From the NCBI GenBank assembly GCA_022414725.1, contig CM039466.1, positions 32,606,319 to 32,670,318 on the forward strand: DNA of 64,000 bases, in the 5' to 3' direction. The first letter of the stretch is position 1. Each line of letters starts with the position of its first letter. Below the pieces are notes generated by a model. The model made no database searches and was not told the DNA's origin. It saw only the letters and a program-made list of their open reading frames with translations. Position numbers and translations under genes: made by a program. Below, one piece after another: positions 58,885 through 64,000 of the stretch. The DNA comes from Microglena sp. YARC (taxonomy: Eukaryota > Chlorophyta > Chlorophyceae > Chlamydomonadales > Chlamydomonadaceae).

Positions 58885-61800
58885 TACCCACACACACCCT
58901 ACCACCATTACGTGCAGCCAATGGCAACCCTGGCTACCTGGATGTCGAAATCATCCCCGCCGGCTCCACCACACACGTACACACACACACTGAGCCCCTC
59001 CCCCCCCCCCCCCCCCCCCACACACCACACACTTACCCACACACCCCCTACCGCCATTACGTGCAGCCAATGGCAACCCTGGCTACCTGGATGACGAAAC
59101 TGTCCCTGCCGGCTCCAAACAGGCAACTTATGCAGCTGTTAAGCTTGAGATCAAAAACGAGCGATGGTATGTGTCTTCAGCCTCCCCATGTGTTCACCTT
59201 GAGCCATTGCTTGTTTTTCCGACGACGCGTCGCCATTCCGTCGCTGCATAGGGACGCATGGGTATGGTTAAACTAGCCAGAAATGTCAGAATTCTTAGGC
59301 CAGAATCTCAATTTTGAGGCACAAACTACATACCATTTTGTTTATTCTAAAACCGAAATCCAAATCATTCGCTGAATTGCTGGAAGTGCTCAATTACGTA
59401 CCTCCGTGTTTGTATGGTGCTACTATAGAGCCTTTTGAGGTTGCTTAGGGGGAGTAAAGAAGCTATTTATTTATCTATCTATCTATCTATATTCATCCAT
59501 CCATCCATCCATCCATCCATCCATCCATCCATCCATCCATCCATCCATCCATTGTCCGTCCGTCCGTCCATCCAACCATCCATCCATCCATCCATCCATC
59601 CATCCATCCATCCATCCATTTGTCCATAAATCCCTCCATCCATCCATCCATCCATCCATCCATCCATCTATCCATCCATCCATCCATCCATCCATCCATC
59701 CATCCCATCCATCCATCCATCCATCCATCCATCCATCCATCCATCCATTGTCTGTCCGTCCGTCCGTCCGTCCATCCAACCATCCATCCATCCATCCATC
59801 CATCCACCCACCCACCTACCTACCTACCTACTTACCTACCTACCTACCTACCTCCTACCTATCTACCTTCCTATCTACCTACCTATCTACCTACCTACAT
59901 ATCTATCTATCTACCTACCTACCTACCTACCTACCTACCTACCTACCTATCTACCTACCTATCTACCTACCTATCTACCTACCTACCTGCCTGTCTACCT
60001 ATCTATCTACCTACCTATCTTCCTACCTATCTACCTATCTACCTACCTATCTACCTACCTATCTATCTACCTACTAATATACCTATCTACCTACCTCTCT
60101 ACCTATCTACCTATCTACCTATCTACCTATCTATCTACCTACCTACCTACCTACCTACCTTTCTACCTACCTATCTACCTACCTACCTATCTATCTACAT
60201 ATCTACCTACCCATCTACCTACCTACCTATCTACCTACCTATCTACCCATCTACCTATATATCTACCTATCTATCAAGCTATCTATCTACCTATCTACCT
60301 ACCTATCTATCTACCTACCTATCTATCTGTCCATATCAACATCAAGATTTATATACTTATACATAATTGCCTGCTCTATGTAGGGCTGGAGTGCCTATCA
60401 TGATCAAGGCTGGCAAGGCGTTGAACGAGAGGCTAGCCGCGGTAAGGAACAGAGGCAAAGCCAGTGTTTATTGGTAAACCATAAATAGTAGGGTGCCCTG
60501 GCGGCTCCCCAGGAGGTCGGCCCTGGGGCTCGTGCATCGCACCGGGAGAGGCGGGCAATAATGATGTAGAAACGGGGGCGATTAGCTATTGTATGCGTTC
60601 AGTTATGGCTATGAAAGGTCGGAATACACAGGTAGAGACGATGGGTGCTGAGTTGGGATGCCACTTATGAAGAAACATTGTGTGTGAGGGAAAGAAGGTA
60701 ATGAACGGCGATGGGTAAAAGGTGTAGTAGCCGCCTCAGGTTAACCGGGTCCCGGGTACGGGGGGGGGGGCGGGTACGAGGGTACCTGAAGAGAGGCAGG
60801 GTAGTTCGGTTATGGTCGGTAATGTCGTTATACATTGCATTACAGGCGAACTTTCGACTGGTGGTTTCGGCAGGTTTCGCCATGTTAAACTTACATGTAC
60901 AGGGGTTTCGGCAGTGGATTCGACGAATCCCAGCGATGTCAACAACCCTTTTGTGGTGTCGATGCATAGGTCTGGCTGCCTTTGGGCCGACCAACCCCAA
61001 ACCCTAAACCCTAAACAAGAGGCTGGCAGCGGTAAGGAACAGAGTGGCATAGATGGTGTTCATTGATAACCCCCAATACCCTAAACGAGAGGCTGGCAGC
61101 GGTAAGTAACAGAGTGGCATAGCCGGTGTTTATTGATAACCCCCAAAACCCTAAACGAGAGGCTGGCAGCAGTAAGGAACAGAGTGGCATAGCCAGTGTT
61201 TATTGATAACCCCCAAAACCCTAAACAAGAGGCTGGCAGCAGTAAGGAACAGAGTGGCATAGCCGGTGTTTATTGATAACCGTAAACCCTAAACGAGAGG
61301 CTAGCTGCGATAGGTAACCCTGGGGCCAACCCTCCGAACTATCTGGGCCCGCCCTTCGGGCCGCCTACCCAAATCGCTACCACGAGCCCAACCTTGAAAG
61401 ACACCAAATCCCTGATTGCAACCAGAAGACCCTCTTGCTGAAACAAAAAGGGAAGCTATGCTGTAAGTAACAGAGTGGCATAGAGTGGCAGTGTTTATTG
61501 TAATAGAGTTTATTGTAACAGAGTTTATTGTAACAGAGTTTATTGTAACATAGTCTAGTGTAACAGAGTTTATTGTTACAGAGTTTATTGTAACAGAGTT
61601 ATAGTTAGGGATCGGCTATGTTAGCTAATGTTAGTTAACAACTAATATTAGTTAACATTAACTAATGTTAGACGGCGGAGCCGACTAATATTAGACGGAT
61701 TTTGTATTGCCCGTACTTCAGGGCCTTTTCCTCTTTCTTGCGCCTTGCGCGCTGCTCTGCGCGTGCGCGGCGTTGCTCTTTCTTTCTTCTCGCATCTTCC

Positions 61801-62186
61801 TACCCAGTCGCACCCTCACAGCTTGCCTAGGCAACGCGCGTTTTCGTATTTTCGTTTCTGTTGGTGCGCGACTGCGATGCCCCCGAAAGCCACGGCCAAG
61901 CGCGGTAGAACGTTGCTCAAGCAACTGGACGACGATGGAATGCAGCAAAACTCCGGCTCACTGTGGAAGCCAGAGTTGCTGCTAGCTCACCTTAACCGGA
62001 GCACGTTCACTTACAATGAACAACTCGACATGGTCATCAGCAAGGACCCAGGCACTCTTGAGGCTGTTGTGAAGGCAGCGAAAATGGTTGGGATCATGGC
62101 TCACCATTCATCCAACGTGAAGGATGACTGCCTAGTAACGTTGGACTACTTCGAGATCTCAATAACATGAGACTGCCCCCTCTCCC

Positions 62187-62244
<58 letters not shown>

Positions 62245-63747
62245 ACACACAAACTGCCATGGGACTGCCCTCCCCCCCCCCCCCCACCACCACCCACCCA
62301 CCCACCCACCCACACATACACACACACACAAACACAATCACACACAAACACACACATGTGCACACAAACACACACACACACTGACATGGACGATGATGAC
62401 GAGTAAACCGTAGTTCTCACGTAGCCAACTCTGAGCAGCAGATGTCCACAGAAATGGCAACTACTTCCGAGATGGGTTGCAGCTTCTAGGCAGCTCCCCT
62501 GGCTGGCTATTCAGCCCAACCCAAAACAAGCTAGTGCGCCTCGAAGCTAGCATAATTACATTTCTTTCACCACTAAAATCCAAGGACATAGCCTAGTGGC
62601 TCGCTCACAGAGCTGCCTAGAAGCTGCATGTCGTAGCTTTTTCTAGTGATTCAGACATAGTGTTACTACACTACCTCTGCTGGCCAAGCCCACACTGTTT
62701 GGGCACAATTTTGATTGGGCATTAGGCCACGGGCCAATTCCGTGTTACGCTAGTTCCGCGTTTCGCGTTACAAATGCTTTGTTTCATTTTTGTAACCATC
62801 CAGATTGGCTCCCATAAAAATCCGGCTCCAATGCTATAGCTTAGTTATTCAATGCAATATTTGATTCCATTTTCAAAAGTTGATTTGGGCACACAAAAAA
62901 CTGAAATCTAACATTCTAATATTAGTTAATATTAGTTAATATTATTTAACATAGGGTTTTTTACAGACTTATATTAGATGCCGATCCCTAGTTATAGTAA
63001 CATAGTCTATCGTAACAGATTTTATTGTAACATAGTCTATAGTAACAGAGTTTAATGTTACAGAGTTTATTGTAACATAGTTATTGTAACAGAGTTTATT
63101 GTAACAAAGTTTATTGTAAGTGAGTAACAGATTCGCATAGCTAGTTTTTATTGCCATGACCCAACCAGGGGCTTGGTGTAGCTGCTGGTTGTGACAAGAT
63201 CTGCCTTCCTTCTTCCACCACGAAGTCCCCAACCCAACCTAAATCGATGCAGATCCGAATCCAGCTCATGCCCCCTCCTGCTTCCATATTTCCAATTCAC
63301 ATGTGCCCTGTCCTGTCCTGTCCTATCCTATCATTCTCCTCCCGATCCTCCTCCCACCACCACGTCCCCCACTCAAATCACTGCACCTCCATATCCCCCA
63401 GCTTCTCCCACCACTAAGTCCCTAACCCAACCTAATTCAATGCAGATCCAAATCCAGCGCAAGCCCCTTCCTGCTCCCATTTTTCCTTAGCCTGTGTCTG
63501 TCCTGTCCTATAACTCTCCTCCCAAACCTCCTCTCACCACCACGTCCCCCACTCAAATCACTGCAACTCCATATCCCCCTGCTCCTCCCACCACTAAGTC
63601 CCTAACCCAACCTAAATTTATGCAGATTCGAATTCAGCTGAAGCCCCCTCCTGCTTCCATCTTTGGACCCCTGGAACACATGCGCAATGAGCTGGTCATA
63701 AAGTTCCAGCCTGGTGAAGCCATCTACGCCAAGCTGGTCATCAAAAA
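44676..63747 (+). CDS. G6PD: Glucose-6-phosphate dehydrogenase (partial, continues beyond window)
   Basis: Oxidises glucose 6-phosphate with NADP+, the first step of the oxidative pentose phosphate pathway. At least twelve exons join in phase. Landmarks in order: [20 protein letters not shown] (GxxGxxGDLA NADP site), [34 protein letters not shown] (substrate and catalytic site), [20 protein letters not shown] with [33 protein letters not shown] and [20 protein letters not shown]. The C-terminus lies outside. The N-terminus MGCGSSSS offers Gly2/Cys3 for possible lipidation. An in-frame TGA lies upstream of this ATG, so the start is well supported. One intron has a GC donor and one short segment may need a microexon. 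Nearly every junction is flanked by echoes of itself. Confidence 0.95.
45026..45089 (+). CDS. G6PD: G6PD exon 2 (NADP-binding loop)
   Basis: Acceptor GACCTCCAG ends at 45025. Reads (G)[20 protein letters not shown] plus GG. Donor GG/GTAAGC at 45089/45090 leaves phase 2, which does not fit the next exon directly. Confidence 0.9.
45154..45169 (+). CDS. G6PD: Possible 16-bp G6PD microexon
   Basis: Exon 2 ends in phase 2 and exon 3 starts in phase 0, so one base plus whole codons are missing. C GAG CTC CCC CCA CAC, between AAAG and GTTTCA, would supply G-E-L-P-P-H, giving [19 protein letters not shown]6PDs commonly have a (G/E)LLPP-like segment here. This is inference; another segment or an assembly error could explain the gap. 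Confidence 0.35.
45228..45311 (+). CDS. G6PD: G6PD exon 3, followed by a GC donor
   Basis: Acceptor TTTCGCAG ends at 45227. 28 codons, [20 protein letters not shown] then LRAFLPQE. The donor is GAG/GCAAGT at 45311/45312, a consensus GC-AG intron. The frame hits TAA before the next GTAAGG at 45376, so that later site cannot be used. Confidence 0.85.
45540..45695. repeat. ATAT/CATATGATATCATATG palindromic cluster
   Basis: Overlapping inverted repeats CATATGA/TCATATG and GATATCATATGA lie in G6PD intron 3. A related cluster sits at 47550-47655 in intron 5. They may be decayed small palindromic elements. Confidence 0.5.
46335..46517 (+). CDS. G6PD: G6PD exon 4
   Basis: Acceptor GCCTGCAG ends at 46334. 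61 codons, [20 protein letters not shown] to [14 protein letters not shown]. Donor CCCACT/GTAAGT. Confidence 0.93.
46560..46885 (+). repeat. Donor-side echoes of G6PD exon 4 and CA/C tracts
   Basis: AATACCAAAACTTGGGCGCCCCTCTTTTACCCCTGCACTTCCTCC (46622) and GCTTGGACCTCTTTTACCTTACACTTCCTCC (46857) both resemble the exon end AATACGAAAGTAGGACGCCTCTTTTACCTCGCCCTCCCTCC. Between them lie C-runs and (CA)n. Confidence 0.7.
47129..47372 (+). repeat. (CTAT)n/(CATC)n microsatellite acting as the polypyrimidine tract of exon 5
   Basis: A 240-bp tetranucleotide run CTAT - CATC - CTAC - CTAT ends directly at CTGTAG/GTG, the acceptor of exon 5. No other pyrimidine tract is available, so the microsatellite must serve as one. 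Confidence 0.85.
47373..47474 (+). CDS. G6PD: G6PD exon 5
   Basis: 34 codons, [24 protein letters not shown] and [15 protein letters not shown] is a family hallmark. Donor CTG/GTGAGA at 47474/47475. Confidence 0.93.
47475..48582 (+). repeat. G6PD intron 5: donor echo, palindromes and acceptor echoes
   Basis: At 47732-47810 ATTATGGACAAGCCCTTTGGCCATGATCTGG.GAGAT.TCCTGG and TGCATAGAGGTCG repeats the end of exon 5 and the intron start. At 48300-48360 and 48428-48500 ACATGGTG.TGCCAAACACAG/GACA.CAGG.CCTGG.TGATG repeats the acceptor of exon 6 (real junction 48582/48583). Unit length is about 127 bp and each echo is followed by GCTTGC.TTTTATAATTGCTAAA. Confidence 0.88.
48583..48649 (+). CDS. G6PD: G6PD exon 6
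   Basis: Reads [20 protein letters not shown] and RI plus one base of Asp. Acceptor AAACACAG; donor CATCG/GTGAGT at 48649/48650. The next exon completes RIDHYLGKE. Confidence 0.93.
48690..49005 (+). repeat. 33-bp minisatellite and donor echo of exon 6
   Basis: About six copies of ACCACCATGCATGCCTCACA and TACTCACACACAT occupy 48780-48963. They are bracketed by the real donor (ATCG/GTGAGTTGTGCTGCTTCCACTGTTTTTT) and its echo CATTG/GTGAGTTGTGTTGCTGCCACTGTTTTTTT at 48965-49001. Confidence 0.85.
49118..49195 (-). repeat. Small dispersed repeat D, inverted partner at 59215-59285
   Basis: TAGTTTAGCCAGACCCATG, CTATGCAGCGGCGGAATGG and GACGACGCGTCGTCGGAAAA. The reverse complement lies at 59215-59285 in another intron of the same gene. 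GACGACGCGTCGTC is a perfect 14-bp palindrome. Confidence 0.65.
50120..50905 (+). repeat. Acceptor echoes of G6PD exon 7 and an ACCACATACCACAA minisatellite
   Basis: Copies of AG/ACCACTACCTGG lie at 50130 (extending as CTGGTGCAGAACATGCTAGTGCTGC.CTTC), 50313 and 50713 (CACTATCTGGGCAAGGAGCCGGTGCAGAGCATGCTAGTGCTGC). All end in CACTTC.CTACCTGCCC where the real exon reads CGCTTCAGCAACAGC. Preceding text is TCCCTCCCTTCCCCATAG in each. The 7-20-bp minisatellite at 50445-50700 uses CCACAAACCACCTCC. Confidence 0.88.
50906..51105 (+). CDS. G6PD: G6PD exon 7 (catalytic core)
   Basis: Acceptor CCTTCCCCATAG ends at 50905. Completes [20 protein letters not shown] and continues [40 protein letters not shown] and VQ. 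Contains the catalytic His/Asp (RIDHYLGKE) shared with exon 6. Donor GTCCAG/GTAGGT at 51105/51106. Confidence 0.96.
51106..53260 (+). repeat. 2.1-kb donor-echo array of G6PD exon 7
   Basis: About thirteen copies of GGCTACTTTGAC.A.TACGGCATTGTGAGGGATGTGATCCAAAACCATCTTGTCCAG and GTGTCACAGCTTGAGGTTG, with cores near 51237, 51413, 51586, 51759, 51938, 52112, 52284, 52463, 52638, 52790, 52945, 53094 and 53225. The unit is about 175 bp, later 145-150. Each carries a GGTGGGTGGGTGGG stretch and the exonic start CCTC/AAGCCTACGCGGCTACTT. Divergence rises with distance from the exon. Frames such as 164 codons at 51504-51998 are repeat translations. Confidence 0.93.
53261..53826. repeat. (GGTGGT)n/G-run and dispersed repeat E
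   Basis: 53315-53400 is (GTGGTGGTG)n ending in a run of G. 53605-53800 (CAGAATTCTTGATTC, CTCAAATCTGA, AAACCCAAATCCAAATCATCCACTGAATAGC) resembles 59285-59400 (CAGAATTCTTAGGCC..AAACCGAAATCCAAATCATTCGCTGAATTGC). Confidence 0.55.
53827..53898 (+). CDS. G6PD: G6PD exon 8
   Basis: 24 codons, [20 protein letters not shown] and EKVK. Acceptor CTTCATGCAG ends at 53826; donor GTCAAG/GTGGGT. Confidence 0.94.
54368..54562. mobile_element. hAT-type MITE, 195 bp (copy 2)
   Basis: Ends CAGGGTAATTCAAA and TTTGAAGTACCCTG. The flanks GTACAGAG at 54360-54367 and 54563-54570 form a perfect 8-bp target duplication. The inside is dominated by AAAGCGC/GCGCTTTT words. It sits in G6PD intron 8. Confidence 0.93.
54692..54965 (+). 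repeat. Dispersed repeat family C, copy 3, with internal (ATGG)n
   Basis: Opens with AGCGTCGCATGCGACGCT, a perfect 18-bp palindrome, then GGCGGAAAGTGATCGCGACG and GACGTGTCGGGCTTCATC. The GGATGG segment of the family has expanded into (ATGG)n at 54815-54880. It ends with GGGGGCTCCCGCCCCC. Confidence 0.7.
54980..55080 (+). repeat. Three-copy GGGGGTATCAGACTTGGTAGC repeat
   Basis: GCGGGGGTATCAGACTTGGTAGC and AATAGTATCAAAT are repeated at 54980, 55019 and 55057, each about 38 bp. Confidence 0.8.
55125..55860. repeat. CATACATGCAGCATACATA minisatellite
   Basis: 735 bp of 12-15-bp words (CATACATACAGCATG, CATAAAACATCCATAACA). The minus-strand frame of up to 318 Met/Cys/Tyr/Val-rich codons (54989-55945) is a translation of this repeat. 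Confidence 0.9.
55915..56065. repeat. 28-bp tandem repeat, five copies
   Basis: Nearly perfect units of TTTAACTCAACAAACTTAAC and TATACACA. Low divergence suggests a recent expansion. Confidence 0.9.
56140..56690. repeat. Tandem repeat, unit about 60 bp, eight copies
   Basis: Units of TCCTGATTTTGCCTGTCCCC, TCCATCTTCGCGCGTCGCAA and TTGACTCCGCCTTGCGCCCC. Alternate units differ in the same way (CGCGCG against CGGTGT; ACTCC against TTCCG), so a higher-order dimer of about 120 bp is visible. Confidence 0.85.
56691..56973 (+). repeat. Duplicated MITE flank with C and CA runs
   Basis: GTCTGCC.CCTACCAAGCC.GTTCCC.TTCAAAATACCA.TTTCATCCA.GGTACTTCC occurs at 56671-56730 and at 56928-56985. The duplication includes the first bases of the MITE, so it happened after the MITE inserted. 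Confidence 0.75.
56974..57153. mobile_element. hAT-type MITE, 180 bp (copy 3)
   Basis: Ends CAGGGTACTTCCA and TGGAAGTACCCTG, a perfect 13-bp inverted repeat. The flanks GTTTCATC at 56966-56973 and 57154-57161 form a perfect 8-bp target duplication. It contains GCTGCGCCCACAGGGGGTTG in common with copy 1. Confidence 0.93.
57430..57490 (+). CDS. G6PD: G6PD exon 9
   Basis: Reads [20 protein letters not shown] plus one base. Acceptor ATACACGCAG ends at 57429; donor ACTGCTG/GTGAGT at 57490/57491. Confidence 0.94.
57491..57575 (+). repeat. Two donor echoes of G6PD exon 9
   Basis: GTGCACTGCTG/GTGAGTGATAG (junction at 57523) and CAGTACACTGCTG/GTGAGTAACAA (junction at 57559) follow the real CAGTACACTGCTG/GTGAGTGACAG. 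Unit length is about 33-36 bp. Both keep a full donor consensus. Confidence 0.9.
57576..57830. repeat. GCATTAATTAGTTAAT repeat
   Basis: About 250 bp built from AGCATTAATTA(GTTAAT) and TTAGGGTTAATA words in G6PD intron 9. Confidence 0.75.
58000..59066 (+). repeat. C/CA-rich acceptor-echo array of G6PD exon 10
   Basis: Three copies of CCATTACGTGCAG/CCAATGGCAACCCTGGCTACCTGGATG.CGAAA and GCCGGCTCCA lie with junctions at 58590 (degenerate AG), 58766 and 58918, before the real one at 59066/59067. Units are about 150 bp and contain CACACACGTACACACACACTGAG, a long C-run and (CA)n. Copies two and three keep intact acceptors. The 253-codon frame at 58515-59276 crosses all of them. Confidence 0.93.
59067..59166 (+). 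CDS. G6PD: G6PD exon 10
   Basis: Reads (A)[20 protein letters not shown] and [12 protein letters not shown] plus TG of Trp. Donor CGATG/GTATGT at 59166/59167. It is preferred over the echoes because only this copy continues into the family sequence. Confidence 0.94.
59463..60340. repeat. (CATC)n/(CTAC)n/(CTAT)n microsatellite, about 880 bp
   Basis: Tetranucleotide runs, pure CATC from 59495 to 59810 with GTCCGTCC interruptions, then CTAC/CTAT mixtures to 60330, just before the acceptor of exon 11. Ile-His-Pro-Ser and Trp-Met-Asp-Gly frames are translations of it. Confidence 0.95.
60384..60441 (+). CDS. G6PD: G6PD exon 11
   Basis: Completes Trp and reads [19 protein letters not shown]. Acceptor CTCTATGTAG ends at 60383; donor GCCGCG/GTAAGG at 60441/60442. 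The family has (W)xGVP(F/I)xxxAGKAL here. Confidence 0.93.
61010..61330 (+). repeat. Donor-echo array of G6PD exon 11
   Basis: Five copies of AACGAGAGGCTGGCAGCG/GTAAGGAACAG and AGTGGCATAG..GGTGTTTATTGATAACCC, starting near 61012, 61083, 61153, 61223 and 61292 (unit 70 bp). The first four keep GTAAG. CCCTAAA telomere-type words have become part of the unit, just before the exonic AACGAGAGG. Confidence 0.93.
61440..61605. repeat. GTAACAGAGTTTATT tandem repeat (left part)
   Basis: About eight 15-17-bp units. The right part continues at 62991-63120, so the array was split by the hAT element that sits between. Confidence 0.85.
61606..62990. mobile_element. hAT-like DNA transposon, 1385 bp, inside a G6PD intron
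   Basis: Terminal inverted repeats TAGGGATCGGC (61606-61616) and GCCGATCCCTA (62980-62990) are perfect. The flanks GTTATAGT at 61598-61605 and 62991-62998 form a perfect 8-bp target duplication. Subterminal ends are rich in CTAATATTAGTTAA words in inverted orientation. Length and lack of a hAT transposase indicate a non-autonomous element, but it carries an open frame (61876-62170). Confidence 0.92.
61876..62170 (+). CDS. Small hypothetical protein inside the hAT-like element
   Basis: From the ATG at 61876 the frame codes 97 residues, [20 protein letters not shown] ... [11 protein letters not shown]. It has a basic start, then a well-behaved mixed composition unlike the repeat frames around it. 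A longer frame opens at 61745. No domain is recognised and no C2H2, BED or DDE motif is seen. A further acidic tail DMDDDDE* at 62380-62406 lies beyond a C/CA repeat and might be a second exon. Codon use is GC-rich at third positions. Confidence 0.4.
62991..63130. repeat. GTAACAGAGTTTATT tandem repeat (right part)
   Basis: Continuation of the array interrupted by the hAT-like element, with units such as GTAACATAGTCTATAGTAACAGAGTTTA. Confidence 0.85.
63195..63625 (+). repeat. Acceptor-echo array of G6PD exon 12
   Basis: Two copies of CCTAA.TC.ATGCAG/ATCC.AATCCAGC..A.GCCCC.TCCTGC and TCCATATTTCC, with junctions at 63252/63253 and 63445/63446, before the real 63625/63626. Units are about 185 bp and carry CCTGTCCTGTCCTAT and CTCCTCCCACCACCACGTCC. 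Both echoes keep the acceptor AG. Confidence 0.93.
63626..63747 (+). CDS. G6PD: G6PD exon 12 (last in window)
   Basis: Reads [40 protein letters not shown] plus AA of the next codon. Donor AAAAA/GTAAGT at 63747/63748. The family continues with a K(K)PG-like segment, which must lie beyond the window. Confidence 0.94.
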
Positions 63748-63759
63748 GTAAGTATTTTG

Positions 63760-64000
63760 CCTTGCCTTGGGTTGGATTGGGCTGGTCAGGCTGGACTGGG
63801 TTGGGCCAGGCTGGGCTGCGTCGGGCTGGGTTGTGTTGGGCCGGTCAGGCTGGGTTGGGCTGGACTGGTTGGGCCAGGTTGGATCGGGCTGAGTTGGGTC
63901 AGGTTGGTTGGGTCGGGCTGGGTTGGTTGGGCTGGGTTGGGTCTGGCTGGGATGGTTGGGTTGGGTCTGGCTGGGCTGGGTCGGGCTGGGTTGGTTGGGC
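63760..64000 (+). repeat. G-rich (GGGTTGGGCTGG)n minisatellite after exon 12
   Basis: Units of 10-15 bp of GGTTGGGCTGGGTTGGGTC type run to the window end. G-rich on the coding strand directly after a donor, as after exon 7 and after DHS exon 4. Confidence 0.85.

Noticed and set aside
59483..60366. Trp-Met-Asp-Gly and Ile-His-Pro-Ser repeat proteins
   Set aside because: Tetranucleotide microsatellite read in different frames, lying inside a G6PD intron.

Overview
This is a nuclear window from a eukaryote, most likely a green alga of the plant lineage. The evidence is split genes with GT-AG introns, a plant-type class II DAHP synthase with a transit-peptide-like N-terminus, a nuclear-type tRNA-Leu with no encoded CCA, LINE and hAT mobile elements, and short internal runs of the TTTAGGG telomere-type heptamer. 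A repeat-rich prasinophyte-like alga would fit, but this is inference. Many single-base indels inside otherwise recognisable exons and inside the tRNA, plus a spacer of exactly 1000 N, suggest a draft long-read assembly, so frameshifts should be read with caution.

Three protein-coding genes can be supported, all on the + strand. (1) About 21.3-29.2 kb holds the 3' half of a class I cyclic-nucleotide phosphodiesterase (HD type). Its 5' exons were not found and may lie upstream or in the N gap. (2) 36711-43450 is a complete five-exon class II DAHP synthase, the first step of the shikimate pathway, with an N-terminus that looks plastid-targeted. (3) 44676 to beyond the window end is a glucose-6-phosphate dehydrogenase with at least 12 exons and an MGC N-terminus. 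The first 9 kb carry a tRNA-Leu, two 5'-truncated LINE ends, several dispersed repeats and large tandem repeats. 29.3-36.7 kb is a mobile-element graveyard with a 429-bp-arm foldback element and a hAT MITE.

The most striking observation is a rule that holds at most exon edges. Intronic tandem repeats next to an exon are echoes of that exon's own splice junction. Arrays upstream of an acceptor contain diverged copies of polypyrimidine tract + AG + the first 15-60 bases of the exon. Arrays downstream of a donor contain copies of the last 15-60 bases of the exon + GT. I count this at about sixteen separate junctions in all three genes, with 1 to 13 or more copies each. Introns have thus swollen to 1-4 kb, and hundreds of decoy splice sites sit beside the real ones. 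Composition is also asymmetric: G-rich arrays tend to follow donors and C/CT-rich arrays precede acceptors.

Mobile elements are well resolved in places. Three short hAT-type MITEs have CAGGGTA..TACCCTG ends and 8-bp target duplications (two perfect, one 7/8). A 1385-bp hAT-like element with perfect 11-bp terminal inverted repeats and a perfect 8-bp target duplication sits inside a G6PD intron.
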